This document shows, piece by piece, positions 23,801 through 28,451 of a stretch of DNA of 52,279 nt; within the stretch, counting starts at the first letter, position 1; the number at the start of each line of letters is the position of its first letter. Both the position numbers and the translations under genes were made by a program. The notes under the pieces were generated by a model. The model had not been told where the DNA came from. It saw only the letters and a program-made list of their open reading frames with translations, and ran no database searches. The stretch covers positions 1 to 52,279 of the forward strand of contig CALLFA010000066.1 in NCBI GenBank assembly GCA_937997635.1. Reading direction: 5' to 3'. Origin of the DNA: an uncultured Saprospiraceae bacterium. GTDB lineage: Bacteria > Bacteroidota > Bacteroidia > Chitinophagales > Saprospiraceae.

Positions 23801-23915
23801 TGGAGAAAATACAGTTTTGATTAACAAAACAGACCTGCCTTCTCAAGGAGTATATTATTATGAAGTATCCACTGAAAAGGAAAATCACTTCAAGAAATTA
23901 CTACTCATAGATTAA
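8880..23915 (+). CDS. Giant (5011-residue) repetitive T9SS surface protein with dockerin-like and cohesin-like modules
   Basis: Start is TTG at 8880, the first start after an in-frame stop at 8865; it gives a good signal peptide (FYLLCLGMTQAQG). Residues 25-2480 are three repeat types: A (~200 aa, ending FEVFELNC...NVQASG...), B (~105 aa, CNDEGTP...GFVFDGSALGL) and C (~100 aa, CNDNGTPxDPSDDTFTF...). Their order is A, A-B-C2, A-B-C3, A-B-C4, A-C2. Next come three thrombospondin-3-like DCDGGGxxNxxEC units (~2480-2645), a sixth A unit, two lamin-tail domains (~2930-3085, 3135-3300), Ig-like modules with DECGNSS and SDGCGNS motifs, a dockerin-like pair (~4660-4735, ADVNNDANVTTVDIIILRNV), a cohesin-like beta domain (~4790-4920) and a T9SS type A tail (~4926-5011, NKPNPFSESTSIRF). 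It is probably a surface adhesin or scaffold. Confidence 0.9.
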   Translation: MKLEILYIPLFYLLCLGMTQAQGTCDEIIIEAEPVCNAIGNTFDINYTISGNAIGPFTIMESSGGASQSGLSATGTISGLTYVNQNNKVTLTITDEASNCMTTYDVLQLNCTDQTVCDCSTPDLPFSINVQASGNGNGFSMVYALVDPSTGQISQINQTGAFGSFPDNIVWDVYAFNVSDLELMAFTTALQQSTGIGDATTDPPSTAFETFCYTFQTTTLAANCNCPTICEDIVIDATTICDTGGGSYSIVINSITGGDGVVGNYIVTIGGTDFIYPTDFPLSGQVYSGDDQSSVLLNIQDADDASCTTTFEVFELNCVDQTMCNCTLDDPLTISVQASGNANGHSMVYVLVDPSGTVVSANGSGMFGDLLGDGSMYTVIAVNYDDTDELALLGDIDALISNGLGAGDLLTPAGSFLNYCYEAFTAEIGEDCMCCDISDVVAEVSECNDNNTGGTGTDDTFNFTLSVTNQTTPNTGFQFDGTALGLTMMEIGTYGPNGYSSGNLPIGSLGGTTVTITVIDQVDPNCTFDVDIAVPEPCSCEITPTVANLECNDNGTPSDQTDDTFTFQVMVNGSSSFPNATQMFTDNLGNGGNYGDILDYVIDFSDGFVDIVYTDVDNPDCTITIRVNAPQPCVFECSITPTVTIFECDDNGSPDDPDDDRFMFEVTVNGTSNFPGTPQAFTDNLGNSGIYGATINYGYFPIAGGPITITYNDANDPFCQTTIDINPPPTCSDFMCTDIIVDATTICEGIDGTYTIVINSITGGDGVAGDYIVNIGGMDYTFPTDFPLAGQAYSGGNQGTVLLEISDADNGTCTTTFEVFELNCIEQTTCNCGNDPNDLTINVQASGEANGFDMHYVLVDVNGIVLDANASGSFANLIGDGRSYEIIAINYESSDAMIISDIQNLIDSPIAPLLTNTSPFDAYCFTTASTTLSPNCVCCDISGADIQVLDCNDEGTPGDPADDTFGFTLNVTQSVVDGQNNGFVFDGSALGLSMSESGVYGPNGYSVSGILIGANAGNTVTITLVDVDNSLCTFDVDITIPLTCSEAICEITPVVTSTAVCDDKGTPGIPSDDTFTFVITVNGSSTFPGASGVFMDNFGNSGFYGTNVVYQFDISDDFVDITFTDTDNPDCTAMIRVDAPDTCSDAMCVIEPMPPSNVMCNDNGTPGDPSDDTFTFDVVVNGDSTFPNASDTFIDDQGSMPMAYGSTVSYGPFNIATGNFTINYSDGDGNPCMASIDVVAPSTCSGATCEINPVVTSNPVCDDNGTPDDPTDDTFIVEVTIQGVSTFPNATNTFFDSESNVGVNYGQTIQYQFPISGGNIMLTYTDSEESGCTESIVIMAPSTCSDQPPCEDILVEAFSECENDGTFTVVISSITGGTMSGTFNVTVANETQLYSGAQLFFTDLLYSNGPTQGTVTISIEDASLSSCSTTFEVFELNCVDQTTCDCTNDPNDLTINVQASGEANGFQMYYVLVDENGNVIAASATGSFPNLMGDGRDYEIIAINYESSDAMIISDIQNLIGSPIAPLLTNTSPFDAYCFTTANTILSPDCMCCNISAAVVEVLDCNDEGTPADPSDDTFGFTLNVTQDISDLPNTGFVFDGSALGLTMSESGTYGPNGFSAMGILIEANSGTTVTITLVDADNPFCTFDVDIMIPLSCSGATCAISPQDAINITCNDNGTPADPSDDTFTFDVVVNGSSSFPNASNTFIDDQGNTVPNAYGSTVSYGPFPIGEGAVDIVFTDADEASCIAMITVAPPATCSGATCEITPGNAVNISCNDNGTPDDPSDDTFTFDVEVNGSSSFPNASNTFIDNQGNMVPIAYGSTVNYGPFPIGAGAVDIVFTDADEASCTAMITVAPPATCSGATCEITPENAINITCNDNETPSDPSDDTFTFDVIVNGSSSFPNASNSFTDDQGNTIPNVYGSTVSYGPFPIGAGAVDIVFTDADESSCTAMITVTPPATCSGATCEISPEDAINITCNDNGTPADPSDDTFTFDVMVNGSSSFPNASNTFIDNQGSTVPIAYGSTVSYGPFPIASGNVTITYTDADESSCQATLEVIPPATCSDFMCTDIVVDATTVCEGTDGTYSIVINAITGGDNMSGGYVVTIDGNDFMYPVDFPLTGQMYSGGDQSSIQLEIADADNASCTTNYEVFELNCVEQTMCDCALDGPLSINVQASAEANGHSLVYVLLDPSGTVVSVNGSGSFGGLVGDGSNYTVIAVNYEDADVAILGDINSLILNANTADELLMMLGTFSDYCYDVMTVDIAEECDCGSCSIDPNDAFNILCIDGGTPGDPSDDTFTFSVLVDGSNTTDGGFNMFSDDFGNVGSYGAIIDYGPFEIASGSIQITYTDENDPDCTTTITVEPPATCSSATCEFTPIGLSIAVCDDNGTPSDPSDDTFTFDLNVNIMSTFPGGSQTYSDDQGNSGIPYGTNQSYGPFPIVGGSVEIMIVDDDEPSCTTIITVNPPETCSDVVDCMSFDGTGEELCAIIEADPNSPLATLDCDGGGIDNATECLANTDPTDPEDDCEAAIAQMVDICALIITDPMGPLGTSDCDGGGVPNNVECFGSDGDPSTPHDGIPSDPIVEGDDCDAFIDNGDGLCVFIENNPSSTIATVDCDGGGVNNEDECQVGTNPSFAADDELCTDILIDATTECAADGTYTIVINSIVGGDVVMGDYIVTIEGTDFNYPADFPLMGRTYSGGDQGKIQIEITDADNEDCNTSYLLFELNCVDTEVCECANAPNSLTINAQASANANGFDLVYILSDGTNLTINQSGSFPNINGTGIGYTVYAVHVESADIAIILNMTIDDLDDLIATTGIFESACYDLMSEDFVGDCNCAVCSFDNVIITPLCDGSIEGFYDLEICFEITSPDTEDFIVTIDGVNFGPFLFSSLDADNCFVISGQDLMMVGDEETDIEVIIGQSILSNISPFISEIHYDNNGTDENEGVELTAPQGFDFTGYSLVLYDGGDGEVQRTIDLTGIAVGETCGALFFPINAIQNGGADGIAFVDPNGIVLEFLSYEGTLTALDGPAIGMTSMDIGVSESSTTDALESLQLTDFGWVGPLPATPNEINAGLSCTVQDPTCLTTEDYDEISCFDPCLFVVEPIVNDTIQFCAGDNVFIPVQSGSSFSPTDATNLFFSEYIEGTGPNRCLEIFNGTGMPINLDGWSIDIYSNGNTTSTNTALPNMTIADNDVFVICDPDASSFALTVTDFTSASATNYTGNDDIVLVDPNGVPVDILGTVGSAIDFGTDRSFIRDCSVIEGNPDVSLTFIPADFGWNDGGLNDFSLLGDHNYCGVAEIPNDCTFDVFLEDPTTGAEAILTGLEDGFSVEELGDVSDNQIVYIVCVTPEGCISAPRPVRLSIQNLGTIACEDVIQVSLGTSCEFEVTGDLLLSDDRSIDFYDLELVSEFGDILTSNVVTDRYDGQTLQYQLTDLCSGVSCWGELKIEVKFKPFLTSPCSFIPGYTESFTGELSNGENEVATFETIDECQTVNIDIATDLTYNCGTADNIDWCDGTYTVNINFFDILVFTDSGLSGPTSIQLSDLDRVGDYDIEIIPEQTNVEGTYAIDIVVAPCDPAIECIFTCAVNGPLDSIFFSNLTQPNNGFITLSEASFMLAESCFQPVVELRETVEESGDICDGGIRREVVYDGTIINKDGEREKLEILRQVYREVQTPFSSIVKPHDLELECEAPNDPQSIFDQFFIPNNSLADSIAISNAFPYVFLLTPENERIGRSVEVEVPVLVHFLQRIDTIKVERVINGELLLVDLIQEELMDSIRIDTVRRFVTILKPFMPDNPMCGYGLSYEDVGIPKCGNEVLTLRTWTFLDWCTQDIRQLPAQRIINVDSGPSIQDSLIDQTVSIDPFSCAATFELPDITALDDCGTPDGLTLEWSTDEGTIVDGFVINLWEDNSPVTLIATVTDECGNSSKDTMRLVIEDLIAPTAVCLDDIQVGITTGGLVFVDAVNFDNGSNDFGCGDVWVKAIRREDLRGTSNGFWNDNGPNRQVQYSTVPDANFTSRFTCNNAEADDFRALFRDINNNIIGVEIGTQVFFDDQVAFCCEEIGSDELYVMVRVFDVDPGPGAVDPRRMEREPTGPIFVRRGGSLVLSTNSVDNDLFGHFTDCWVRINLTDKIDPIITCSNYDLTCLDDLSTIPTPQAIGGVCTQSRVELLDETSLPNTCSTGDIIRQWFIDTDDSGDFSDGDPFCVQQITINENSGQFDPLTIKWPKHNDGSVLPGINLECDDDGELVSLEADIPMGDPVNCIPSFDLEGSIAIWCDPMCALVGYSIDVDTVEIADACLSLIRRHTVIDWCVWDPNGDNEEIDDDVFVAREDWAQGDCLLCESGLTRIAGGEEQIYLAYETVDVDGFYSYDQLLKVVDTTDPDILTQDTFTVRIVNEIGKEDEQHCSSSDIISAVAEDLCGISVTTSTLLSWEVTVRDESGMVLLELSELTDTLQFMSPEGSDNQVYTVDWQVSDGCGNSVSTQSVIVFEDMLAPTPVCVSGVSTAFIQEENEVTIWAKDFDLGSFDACSDVRFSIVGAGSDPIGPSNEFFVQQQSITISCEEFTQIADFDVWVWDESGNGAFCTVRVTVNDDCEEEVDLSGSSLITGFILTELGEGVDLAEVSINTDLPEYPLTSVTNVNGAYSFINNPLGRDYEIHANRDGDFVNGVSTSDLLGIQRHILGQRLFDSPYKTIAADVNNDANVTTVDIIILRNVILGLNRRFPNNTSWRFVDADFTFSNELSPWPFVEEIDIDRFSDALADQNFVAVKIGDVNNNALPNGLSNPEIRSSESLDLTITDSFVDANEIIEVPVSINDLNGFNGFQTTIEHADLELIDIVDGVLGINEANYGLHDSKTTISFIQEEEIVNKEVLFILRFKSKSSGLLSEKLSLSSSITRSESYQLNSDTAASVSLTFDEESSNIILFQNKPNPFSESTSIRFSSPFEEQVTMSIYSVTGDLVYSKQLISQIGENTVLINKTDLPSQGVYYYEVSTEKENHFKKLLLID
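13866..15089 (+). repeat. Four tandem 306-bp units inside the giant gene
   Basis: C-type units 6-9 of the giant protein begin with a Cys codon at 13866, 14172, 14478 and 14784, an exact 306-bp period (102 codons). They share long nearly identical DNA stretches, for example the segment encoding DDTFTFDV and VNGSSSFPNASN, with codons kept as well as residues. The other seven C units are far more diverged, so this block is a recent tandem expansion and could vary in copy number between strains. Confidence 0.9.
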
Positions 23916-23935
23916 TTGCAATTGATTTTTGTATC

Positions 23936-24003
23936 GCCACTTGGACTTGCACCAGCTTGACACTTGCACCTGCCTGCAGGCAGGCTTGGTACTTGTACTT
24001 ATA
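23936..24003. repeat. Short ACTTG-type repeats around a 16-bp perfect palindrome
   Basis: Just after the giant gene, ACTTG occurs repeatedly within about 65 bases, including ACTTGCACC at 23944 and again at 23962, then ACTTGTACTT near the end. In the middle is a perfect palindrome, CCTGCCTGCAGGCAGG (23969-23984). This GC-rich patch stands out from the AT-rich surroundings. It could be a small intergenic mobile repeat; no function is evident. Confidence 0.6.
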
Positions 24004-24087
24004 TTAGCAATATCCACTTAATTTCTTTGGCTCCATTTTTGCTTTTTTCAATACAGCATCCATAGGGATGCATTCAATAAACCATAT

Positions 24088-24101
24088 CGGATTTTAATCC
24101 G
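24088..24101. other. Small perfect hairpin
   Basis: CGGATT and AATCCG pair perfectly around a two-base centre, immediately upstream of the terminator-like hairpin at 24108. It may be the last stem of a structured transcript end. Confidence 0.4.
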
Positions 24102-24107
24102 ACTTAC

Positions 24108-24160
24108 ATACGGATAAGCACCTTCTTTTGGAGAATTGCTTATTCGTATTTTTTAGTTTT
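24108..24160 (+). terminator. Rho-independent terminator
   Basis: A 13-bp stem (ATACGGATAAGCA with TGCTTATTCGTAT, one G-T pair) closes a 16-base loop and runs directly into TTTTTTAGTTTTTT. It lies about 190 bases after the stop of the giant surface-protein gene and is the best candidate for the end of that transcript. Confidence 0.8.
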
Positions 24161-24189
24161 TTAATTATGGTACAGTTATTGAATATTAA

Positions 24190-24278
24190 TAAGTAATCCA
24201 ATGATGAAAGAGTGTAACTTTTTCATGATTCGATAATTACTTAGGAGGATACCTGTACCGGAAAAGTCCGGTGCAGGT
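24190..24278 (+). other. Two consecutive strong hairpins; possible structured leader or small RNA
   Basis: The first hairpin (24190-24243) has outer arms TAAGTAAT and ATTACTTA and inner arms ATGATGAAAGAGT and ACTTTTTCATGAT (11 of 13 paired). After a GGAGGAT spacer comes a second hairpin (24251-24278), ACCTGTACCGGA with TCCGGTGCAGGT around an AAAG tetraloop: 12 pairs with one wobble, followed by TGATTTATTT. The pair follows the terminator at 24108 and precedes the AT-hook gene by about 220 bases. It does not resemble tmRNA, SRP RNA or RNase P. It may be a small RNA of its own or a long 5' leader. Confidence 0.5.
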
Positions 24279-24499
24279 TGATTTATTTAAACAATGTTGA
24301 TTGAATACTTGTTAGAGACAAAGTAATCGTTAATTTTTATTTTTAACGAAGTCAGATCAGAAGATTAGAGAATAAATATTTAATCTTTTACAAGATTTTT
24401 TTAATTCAAAAAACTAATCATTATTCCATATTAAAAAATCTAAGTAGATTTGTATGCGAATAAAAGCTATATTGCATATCAAATAATTCAAAATACATA

Positions 24500-25201
24500 A
24501 TGGCAGTAAAATCATCAAAGGAATTAAAGAAGCTTAAAGAAGCTGTAAAAGCAGCCAAGAAGAAGCTTCAAGCAGCTGAAAAAAAGCTAAAGAAGAAGCA
24601 AGCTAAAGTGAAAAAAACTAGCACTAAAAAAGTTAGCAAAAAGAAAGCTTCAAGCGCAGCTAAAAAAGCGACAAAGAAAACAACTCAAACTACCACCACT
24701 AAAAAAGCAGGAAGACCTAAAAAAGCAGCAGCTAAAAAAGCAGCTACTAAAACGGCAGCTAAAAGAGGTAGACCAGCTAAGAAAAAAGCTACTACAAAAA
24801 CAGCAGCTAAAAGAGGTAGACCAGCTAAGAAAAAAGCTACTGCTAAAAAAGCTACCGCAAAAAAAACAGCAGCGAAAAGAGGCAGACCTGCTAAAAAGAC
24901 TACCGCTAAAAAAGCAGCAGCTAAACCAGCAGCTAAAAGAGGTAGACCAGCTAAAAAAACTACTGCTAAAAAAGCAGCAGCAAAACCAGCAGCAAAAAGA
25001 GGTAGACCTGCAAAGAAGAAAACTGCAGCAGCAAAACCAGCAGCTAAAAGAGGTAGACCTGCTAAAAAGACTACTGCTAAAAAAGCAGCAGCAAAACCAG
25101 CAGCAAAAAGAGGTAGACCAGCTAAGAAAAAAGCTACTACCACATCTAGCGCTAAGCCAGCTGTAAAAAGAGGAAGAGGCAGACCACGCAAAACCAGCTA
25201 G
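24500..25201 (+). CDS. Lysine/alanine-rich AT-hook (histone H1-like) DNA-binding protein
   Basis: This 233-residue, extremely basic protein has two parts. Residues 1-40 form a Lys/Ala/Leu helix likely to be a coiled coil (ELKKLKEAVKAAKKKLQAAE). The remainder is a disordered Lys-Ala-Thr tail carrying nine AT-hook-type GRP motifs: one AGRPKK, seven RGRPAKK, and a final RGRGRPRK. AT-hooks insert into the minor groove of AT-rich DNA, and such proteins compact or bridge the nucleoid. Similar low-complexity H1-like proteins occur in several bacterial groups. Spacer lengths between hooks are 17-22 residues, mostly AKPAA or TTAKKAAA, so copy number may vary. The long hairpin-rich upstream region suggests regulated or high expression. 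Confidence 0.88.
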   Translation: MAVKSSKELKKLKEAVKAAKKKLQAAEKKLKKKQAKVKKTSTKKVSKKKASSAAKKATKKTTQTTTTKKAGRPKKAAAKKAATKTAAKRGRPAKKKATTKTAAKRGRPAKKKATAKKATAKKTAAKRGRPAKKTTAKKAAAKPAAKRGRPAKKTTAKKAAAKPAAKRGRPAKKKTAAAKPAAKRGRPAKKTTAKKAAAKPAAKRGRPAKKKATTTSSAKPAVKRGRGRPRKTS

Positions 25202-25222
25202 TCTAATCTGAATCTTTATTAA

Positions 25223-25735
25223 TTGAAAAAAATACTCCTATTTTCAGATACACATAGTTATTTAGGAGAAGATGTTAAATCTCATCTGCGTAATGCAGAT
25301 GAGATTTGGCATGCTGGTGATATTGGTAGCCTAGAATTACTTGATGAAATATCATCTTTCGAGAACACCTTACGCATCGTTTATGGGAATATAGACGATA
25401 AAGAAATAAGAAGCAGAACAACCTTAAATCAAGAATTTACAGTAGAAGGGGTAAATGTATTTATGACACACATAGGTGGTTATCCTCAAAGATACACAAA
25501 GAGAGTATCCAAAATACTACATACAACTAAACCAGATTTATATATTTGTGGTCATTCTCATATTTTGAAAGTTATGAAAGACCAAGAACTTGGAGTTTTA
25601 CACATGAATCCAGGTGCTTGTGGGATCGTAGGCTTTCATAAATTCAGAACACTTCTTAGCTTTGAACTAAATGATGGCAAAATAGAGAACTTAAATGCCA
25701 TCGAACTTGGTTTAAGATCTACAGCAGTGTTATAA
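25223..25735 (+). CDS. YfcE/MJ0936-type metallophosphoesterase
   Basis: The 170-residue protein is a compact calcineurin-like phosphoesterase with all metal-binding motifs: FSDTH at the N-terminus, HAGDIGS, YGNID, MTHIGG and CGHSHI. Small enzymes of this group are manganese-dependent phosphodiesterases; the physiological substrate is usually unknown. The start is TTG at 25223: no ATG lies before the first motif, and TTG places MKKILLFSDTH exactly where relatives begin. It lies 21 bases after the AT-hook gene and 12 bases before rluD, so it is probably co-transcribed with them. Confidence 0.92.
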   Translation: MKKILLFSDTHSYLGEDVKSHLRNADEIWHAGDIGSLELLDEISSFENTLRIVYGNIDDKEIRSRTTLNQEFTVEGVNVFMTHIGGYPQRYTKRVSKILHTTKPDLYICGHSHILKVMKDQELGVLHMNPGACGIVGFHKFRTLLSFELNDGKIENLNAIELGLRSTAVL

Positions 25736-25747
25736 TCTACATTAAAC

Positions 25748-26788
25748 ATGGATACAATTAAAAAGGGAGTTAAGCCTGAATTTGAATTCAGGAAAATAGT
25801 GGTCGATCCTGGTCAAACTCCTATTCGTATTGACCTCTATTTAATGGATAGATTGATGCATGTCACAAGGAATAAAATTCAAAACGCCTGTCGAGCACAA
25901 CTCATTCTGGTTGAAAATAGACCAGTTAAACCAAATTTCAAGGTAAAACCGAATCACGAAATAGCTATTTACATGCCAAAAGCTCCACTCGAGCCTGGTG
26001 ATGTGGTACCAGAAGACATGGATCTGGATATAAGATATGAAGACGCCGATTTAATGATAATTCATAAACCACCTGGTATGGTCGTCCATCCAGGAATTGG
26101 TAATTTTTCCGGTACATTGGTTAATGGGCTTGTCCACTATTTTAAAGAAAATGTGCTGCCAGTTATGCCAGGTGACTCATCCGATAGACCTGGGCTGGTC
26201 CACAGAATAGATAAAAATACTTCTGGTTTATTGGTCATTGCTAAAAACGAAATCGCAATGAAAGCATTAGCAGAACAATTTTTTGATCATTCTATCGAAC
26301 GGGAATACTATGCATTGGTTTGGGGTAATTTTGATGAACCGAAAGGCACATTAGAAGGCAACATTGGTAGACACCCCAAGGATAGAAAAAAACGCTATCA
26401 ATTTCCCGAAAATGAAGATGGCAAACATGCTGTTACTCATTACGAAGTCATTGAAGACATGTACTATGTCAGCCTCATACGCCTTCGACTTGAGACAGGT
26501 CGTACACACCAAATACGTGTACATATGAGTCATAAAAATCACCCGTTGTTCAATGACTCGGTCTACGGTGGAGATCGTATCGTAAAAGGAACGGTTTTTA
26601 CAAAGTACAAGCAATTTGTCCATAATTGTTTTGAAGTTATGCCTAGACAAGCTTTACATGCAAAATCATTAGGCTTTATACATCCAACAACAAAAGAGTT
26701 TGTAAAATTTGATTCTGAATTACCTGATGATTTTCAAGCTGCATTGGATAAATGGAGGCACTATGTCAAGCACAAAAAGGAAAAATGA
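25748..26788 (+). CDS. rluD: RluA/RluD-family 23S rRNA pseudouridine synthase
   Basis: The 346-residue enzyme has an N-terminal S4 RNA-binding domain (about 24-75) and a C-terminal RluA-type catalytic domain. The catalytic motif HRIDKNTSGLLVIAKN carries the essential Asp at residue 155, and RLETGRTHQIRVHMSH is the conserved family block. RluD relatives convert uridines of helix 69 in 23S rRNA to pseudouridine. Length and domain order fit RluD better than single-domain RluA, but the exact target uridines are inferred. The stop overlaps the ATGA start of the next gene. Confidence 0.9.
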   Translation: MDTIKKGVKPEFEFRKIVVDPGQTPIRIDLYLMDRLMHVTRNKIQNACRAQLILVENRPVKPNFKVKPNHEIAIYMPKAPLEPGDVVPEDMDLDIRYEDADLMIIHKPPGMVVHPGIGNFSGTLVNGLVHYFKENVLPVMPGDSSDRPGLVHRIDKNTSGLLVIAKNEIAMKALAEQFFDHSIEREYYALVWGNFDEPKGTLEGNIGRHPKDRKKRYQFPENEDGKHAVTHYEVIEDMYYVSLIRLRLETGRTHQIRVHMSHKNHPLFNDSVYGGDRIVKGTVFTKYKQFVHNCFEVMPRQALHAKSLGFIHPTTKEFVKFDSELPDDFQAALDKWRHYVKHKKEK

Positions 26789-27807
26789 TGACTCTGGAAG
26801 ATCGTATCAATGTGCTGGTAGAGTTAGGTCATCACATTCAGACTAAAGAAGAAGAATTACAGCCAATCTTCCGAAAAACGTATTTAGAAAATAAGTGGTT
26901 AACCGAAAACAATTGCCATAAAGCCCTAAATGGGATTGTCGAACATTTTCTACAAAAAGATAAACTTCTGGAATGGACTAAACAGTACCAGATATCGGAT
27001 GTCGTGCAGAAAAAGAATGTCGGGTTAATATTGGCTGGAAATATACCTTTGGTTGGGTTCCATGATGTGCTGTCTGTATTTGTCTCTGGTCATAACAGCA
27101 ACATAAAATTATCAGTTAAAGACAAACATCTAATCCCTCTTCTAGTGAAGTGGATGGGGGCAATTAATCCCGATACTAAACCTTACTTTTCGTTTGTAGA
27201 AAAACTGACGACATATGATGCTGTTATAGCAACGGGAAGTAACAATACTGCAGTCCACTTCGAATACTATTTTAAACACGTACCTAATATTATAAGAAGA
27301 AATAGAAATGGTGTTGCAGTCATAGATGGAACAGAATCCAAGGAAACCCTCTTGGAATTAGGAAATGATGTTTTTGATTATTTTGGATTGGGCTGTCGAA
27401 ATGTCTCTAAACTCTATGTACCCGAAGACTACGATTTTAATTTTCTTATGGAGACACTGCATGAGTTTAACGAACTTGTACTTCACAATAAATACAAAAA
27501 TAATTTTGACTACAACTACGCTATTTTTTTATTAAATCAAGATCCATTTTTATCTAACGGTTGCGTTATTGTAAAGGAAACAAAAGATATAGCGACTAGA
27601 ATTGCTATGCTTGGCTATGAGTATTATGAAAATGAGTCTTCCCTTACCGCTGAATTGACAAGTCGAAAGGATGACATTCAATGCATTGTGGCGCAAAATG
27701 AAATAGAAGGTTTAATTACCATACAGCCAGGCAAGGCTCAACAGCCACATTTGAGCGATTATGCTGATGGTGTTGATACACTATCATTTCTTACAGGACT
27801 TAACTAA
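26785..27807 (+). CDS. Acyl-CoA reductase (LuxC family)
   Basis: The chosen ATG overlaps the rluD stop (ATGA), giving 340 residues; an in-frame ATG at 26752 inside rluD is less likely. The sequence matches LuxC-type acyl-CoA/acyl-protein reductases, an aldehyde-dehydrogenase-fold family. LILAGNIPLVGFHD lies where the nucleotide-binding start is expected, IATGSNNTA is the central motif, and FGLGCRNVSKLYVP contains the probable catalytic Cys (residue 204). These enzymes reduce fatty acyl-CoA to fatty aldehyde with NADPH. No luciferase or LuxD/LuxE genes are nearby, so this is the stand-alone Bacteroidota form, probably for lipid aldehyde or alcohol metabolism. Confidence 0.85.
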   Translation: MMTLEDRINVLVELGHHIQTKEEELQPIFRKTYLENKWLTENNCHKALNGIVEHFLQKDKLLEWTKQYQISDVVQKKNVGLILAGNIPLVGFHDVLSVFVSGHNSNIKLSVKDKHLIPLLVKWMGAINPDTKPYFSFVEKLTTYDAVIATGSNNTAVHFEYYFKHVPNIIRRNRNGVAVIDGTESKETLLELGNDVFDYFGLGCRNVSKLYVPEDYDFNFLMETLHEFNELVLHNKYKNNFDYNYAIFLLNQDPFLSNGCVIVKETKDIATRIAMLGYEYYENESSLTAELTSRKDDIQCIVAQNEIEGLITIQPGKAQQPHLSDYADGVDTLSFLTGLN

Positions 27808-27814
27808 TTATACC

Positions 27815-28450
27815 TTGACTAAACAGGAAAAAGCAACACATATAGCAGAGATTTTAGAAAAATTCTACCCAGAAACACCAGTCCCATTAGAACATACCGA
27901 TCCATATACATTACTAATTGCGGTGCTGCTGTCGGCTCAATGTACGGATGAACGTGTCAATAAGATTACACCTCATTTATTTGAACAAGCAGACGATCCA
28001 TATGCAATGGCCGACCTGGAGGTTGACCACATTAGACAGATCATCAGACCATGTGGATTATCTCCGAGAAAATCAAAAGCAATATCAGAGTTGTCTAAAA
28101 TATTAATAGATAAATACGATGGGGCTGTTCCAGAATCTTTTGAATTGTTAGAAGAACTCCCAGGAGTAGGGCACAAAACAGCTTCAGTGGTCATGGCCCA
28201 AGCATTTGGTGTGCCTGCTTTTCCTGTGGATACGCACATACAAAGACTTGCCTATCGCTGGTGTTTAAGTACGGGCAAGAATGTCGAAAAGACGGAAAAA
28301 GATTTAAAAAAATTATTCCCTAAAGAATTATGGAATAAACTTCATCTACAAATTATATTTTTTGGAAGGGAGTATTGTCGTGCTAGAGGGCATGATATGC
28401 ATAGCTGTCCTATATGCAGCCTCTACGGCCGTAAAAGCCTTATGAAGTGA
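27815..28450 (+). CDS. nth: Endonuclease III (DNA glycosylase/AP lyase), probably without an iron-sulfur cluster
   Basis: I start at TTG 27815, eight bases after the preceding stop; this gives 211 residues, the same length as E. coli Nth. The ATG at 27761 would add 18 unrelated residues inside the upstream gene. The helix-hairpin-helix LPGVGHKTASVV carries the catalytic Lys (121), and FPVDTH carries the catalytic Asp (139). The enzyme excises oxidised pyrimidines and nicks abasic sites. The C-terminal cluster region has Cys 188, 198 and 201 in changed spacing and lacks the fourth Cys, so a normal [4Fe-4S] cluster cannot form. Confidence 0.93.
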   Translation: MTKQEKATHIAEILEKFYPETPVPLEHTDPYTLLIAVLLSAQCTDERVNKITPHLFEQADDPYAMADLEVDHIRQIIRPCGLSPRKSKAISELSKILIDKYDGAVPESFELLEELPGVGHKTASVVMAQAFGVPAFPVDTHIQRLAYRWCLSTGKNVEKTEKDLKKLFPKELWNKLHLQIIFFGREYCRARGHDMHSCPICSLYGRKSLMK

Positions 28451-28451
28451 A

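Noticed and set aside
24201..24236. Short leader-peptide-like ORF (MMKECNFFMIR)
   Set aside because: It lies inside a hairpin, has no run of a regulatory amino acid, and the downstream gene is not biosynthetic.
24685..25191. Antisense 168-residue ORF rich in LAGLPLLAAGF repeats
   Set aside because: It is the mirror of the repetitive AT-hook gene; repeat-driven absence of stops explains it.
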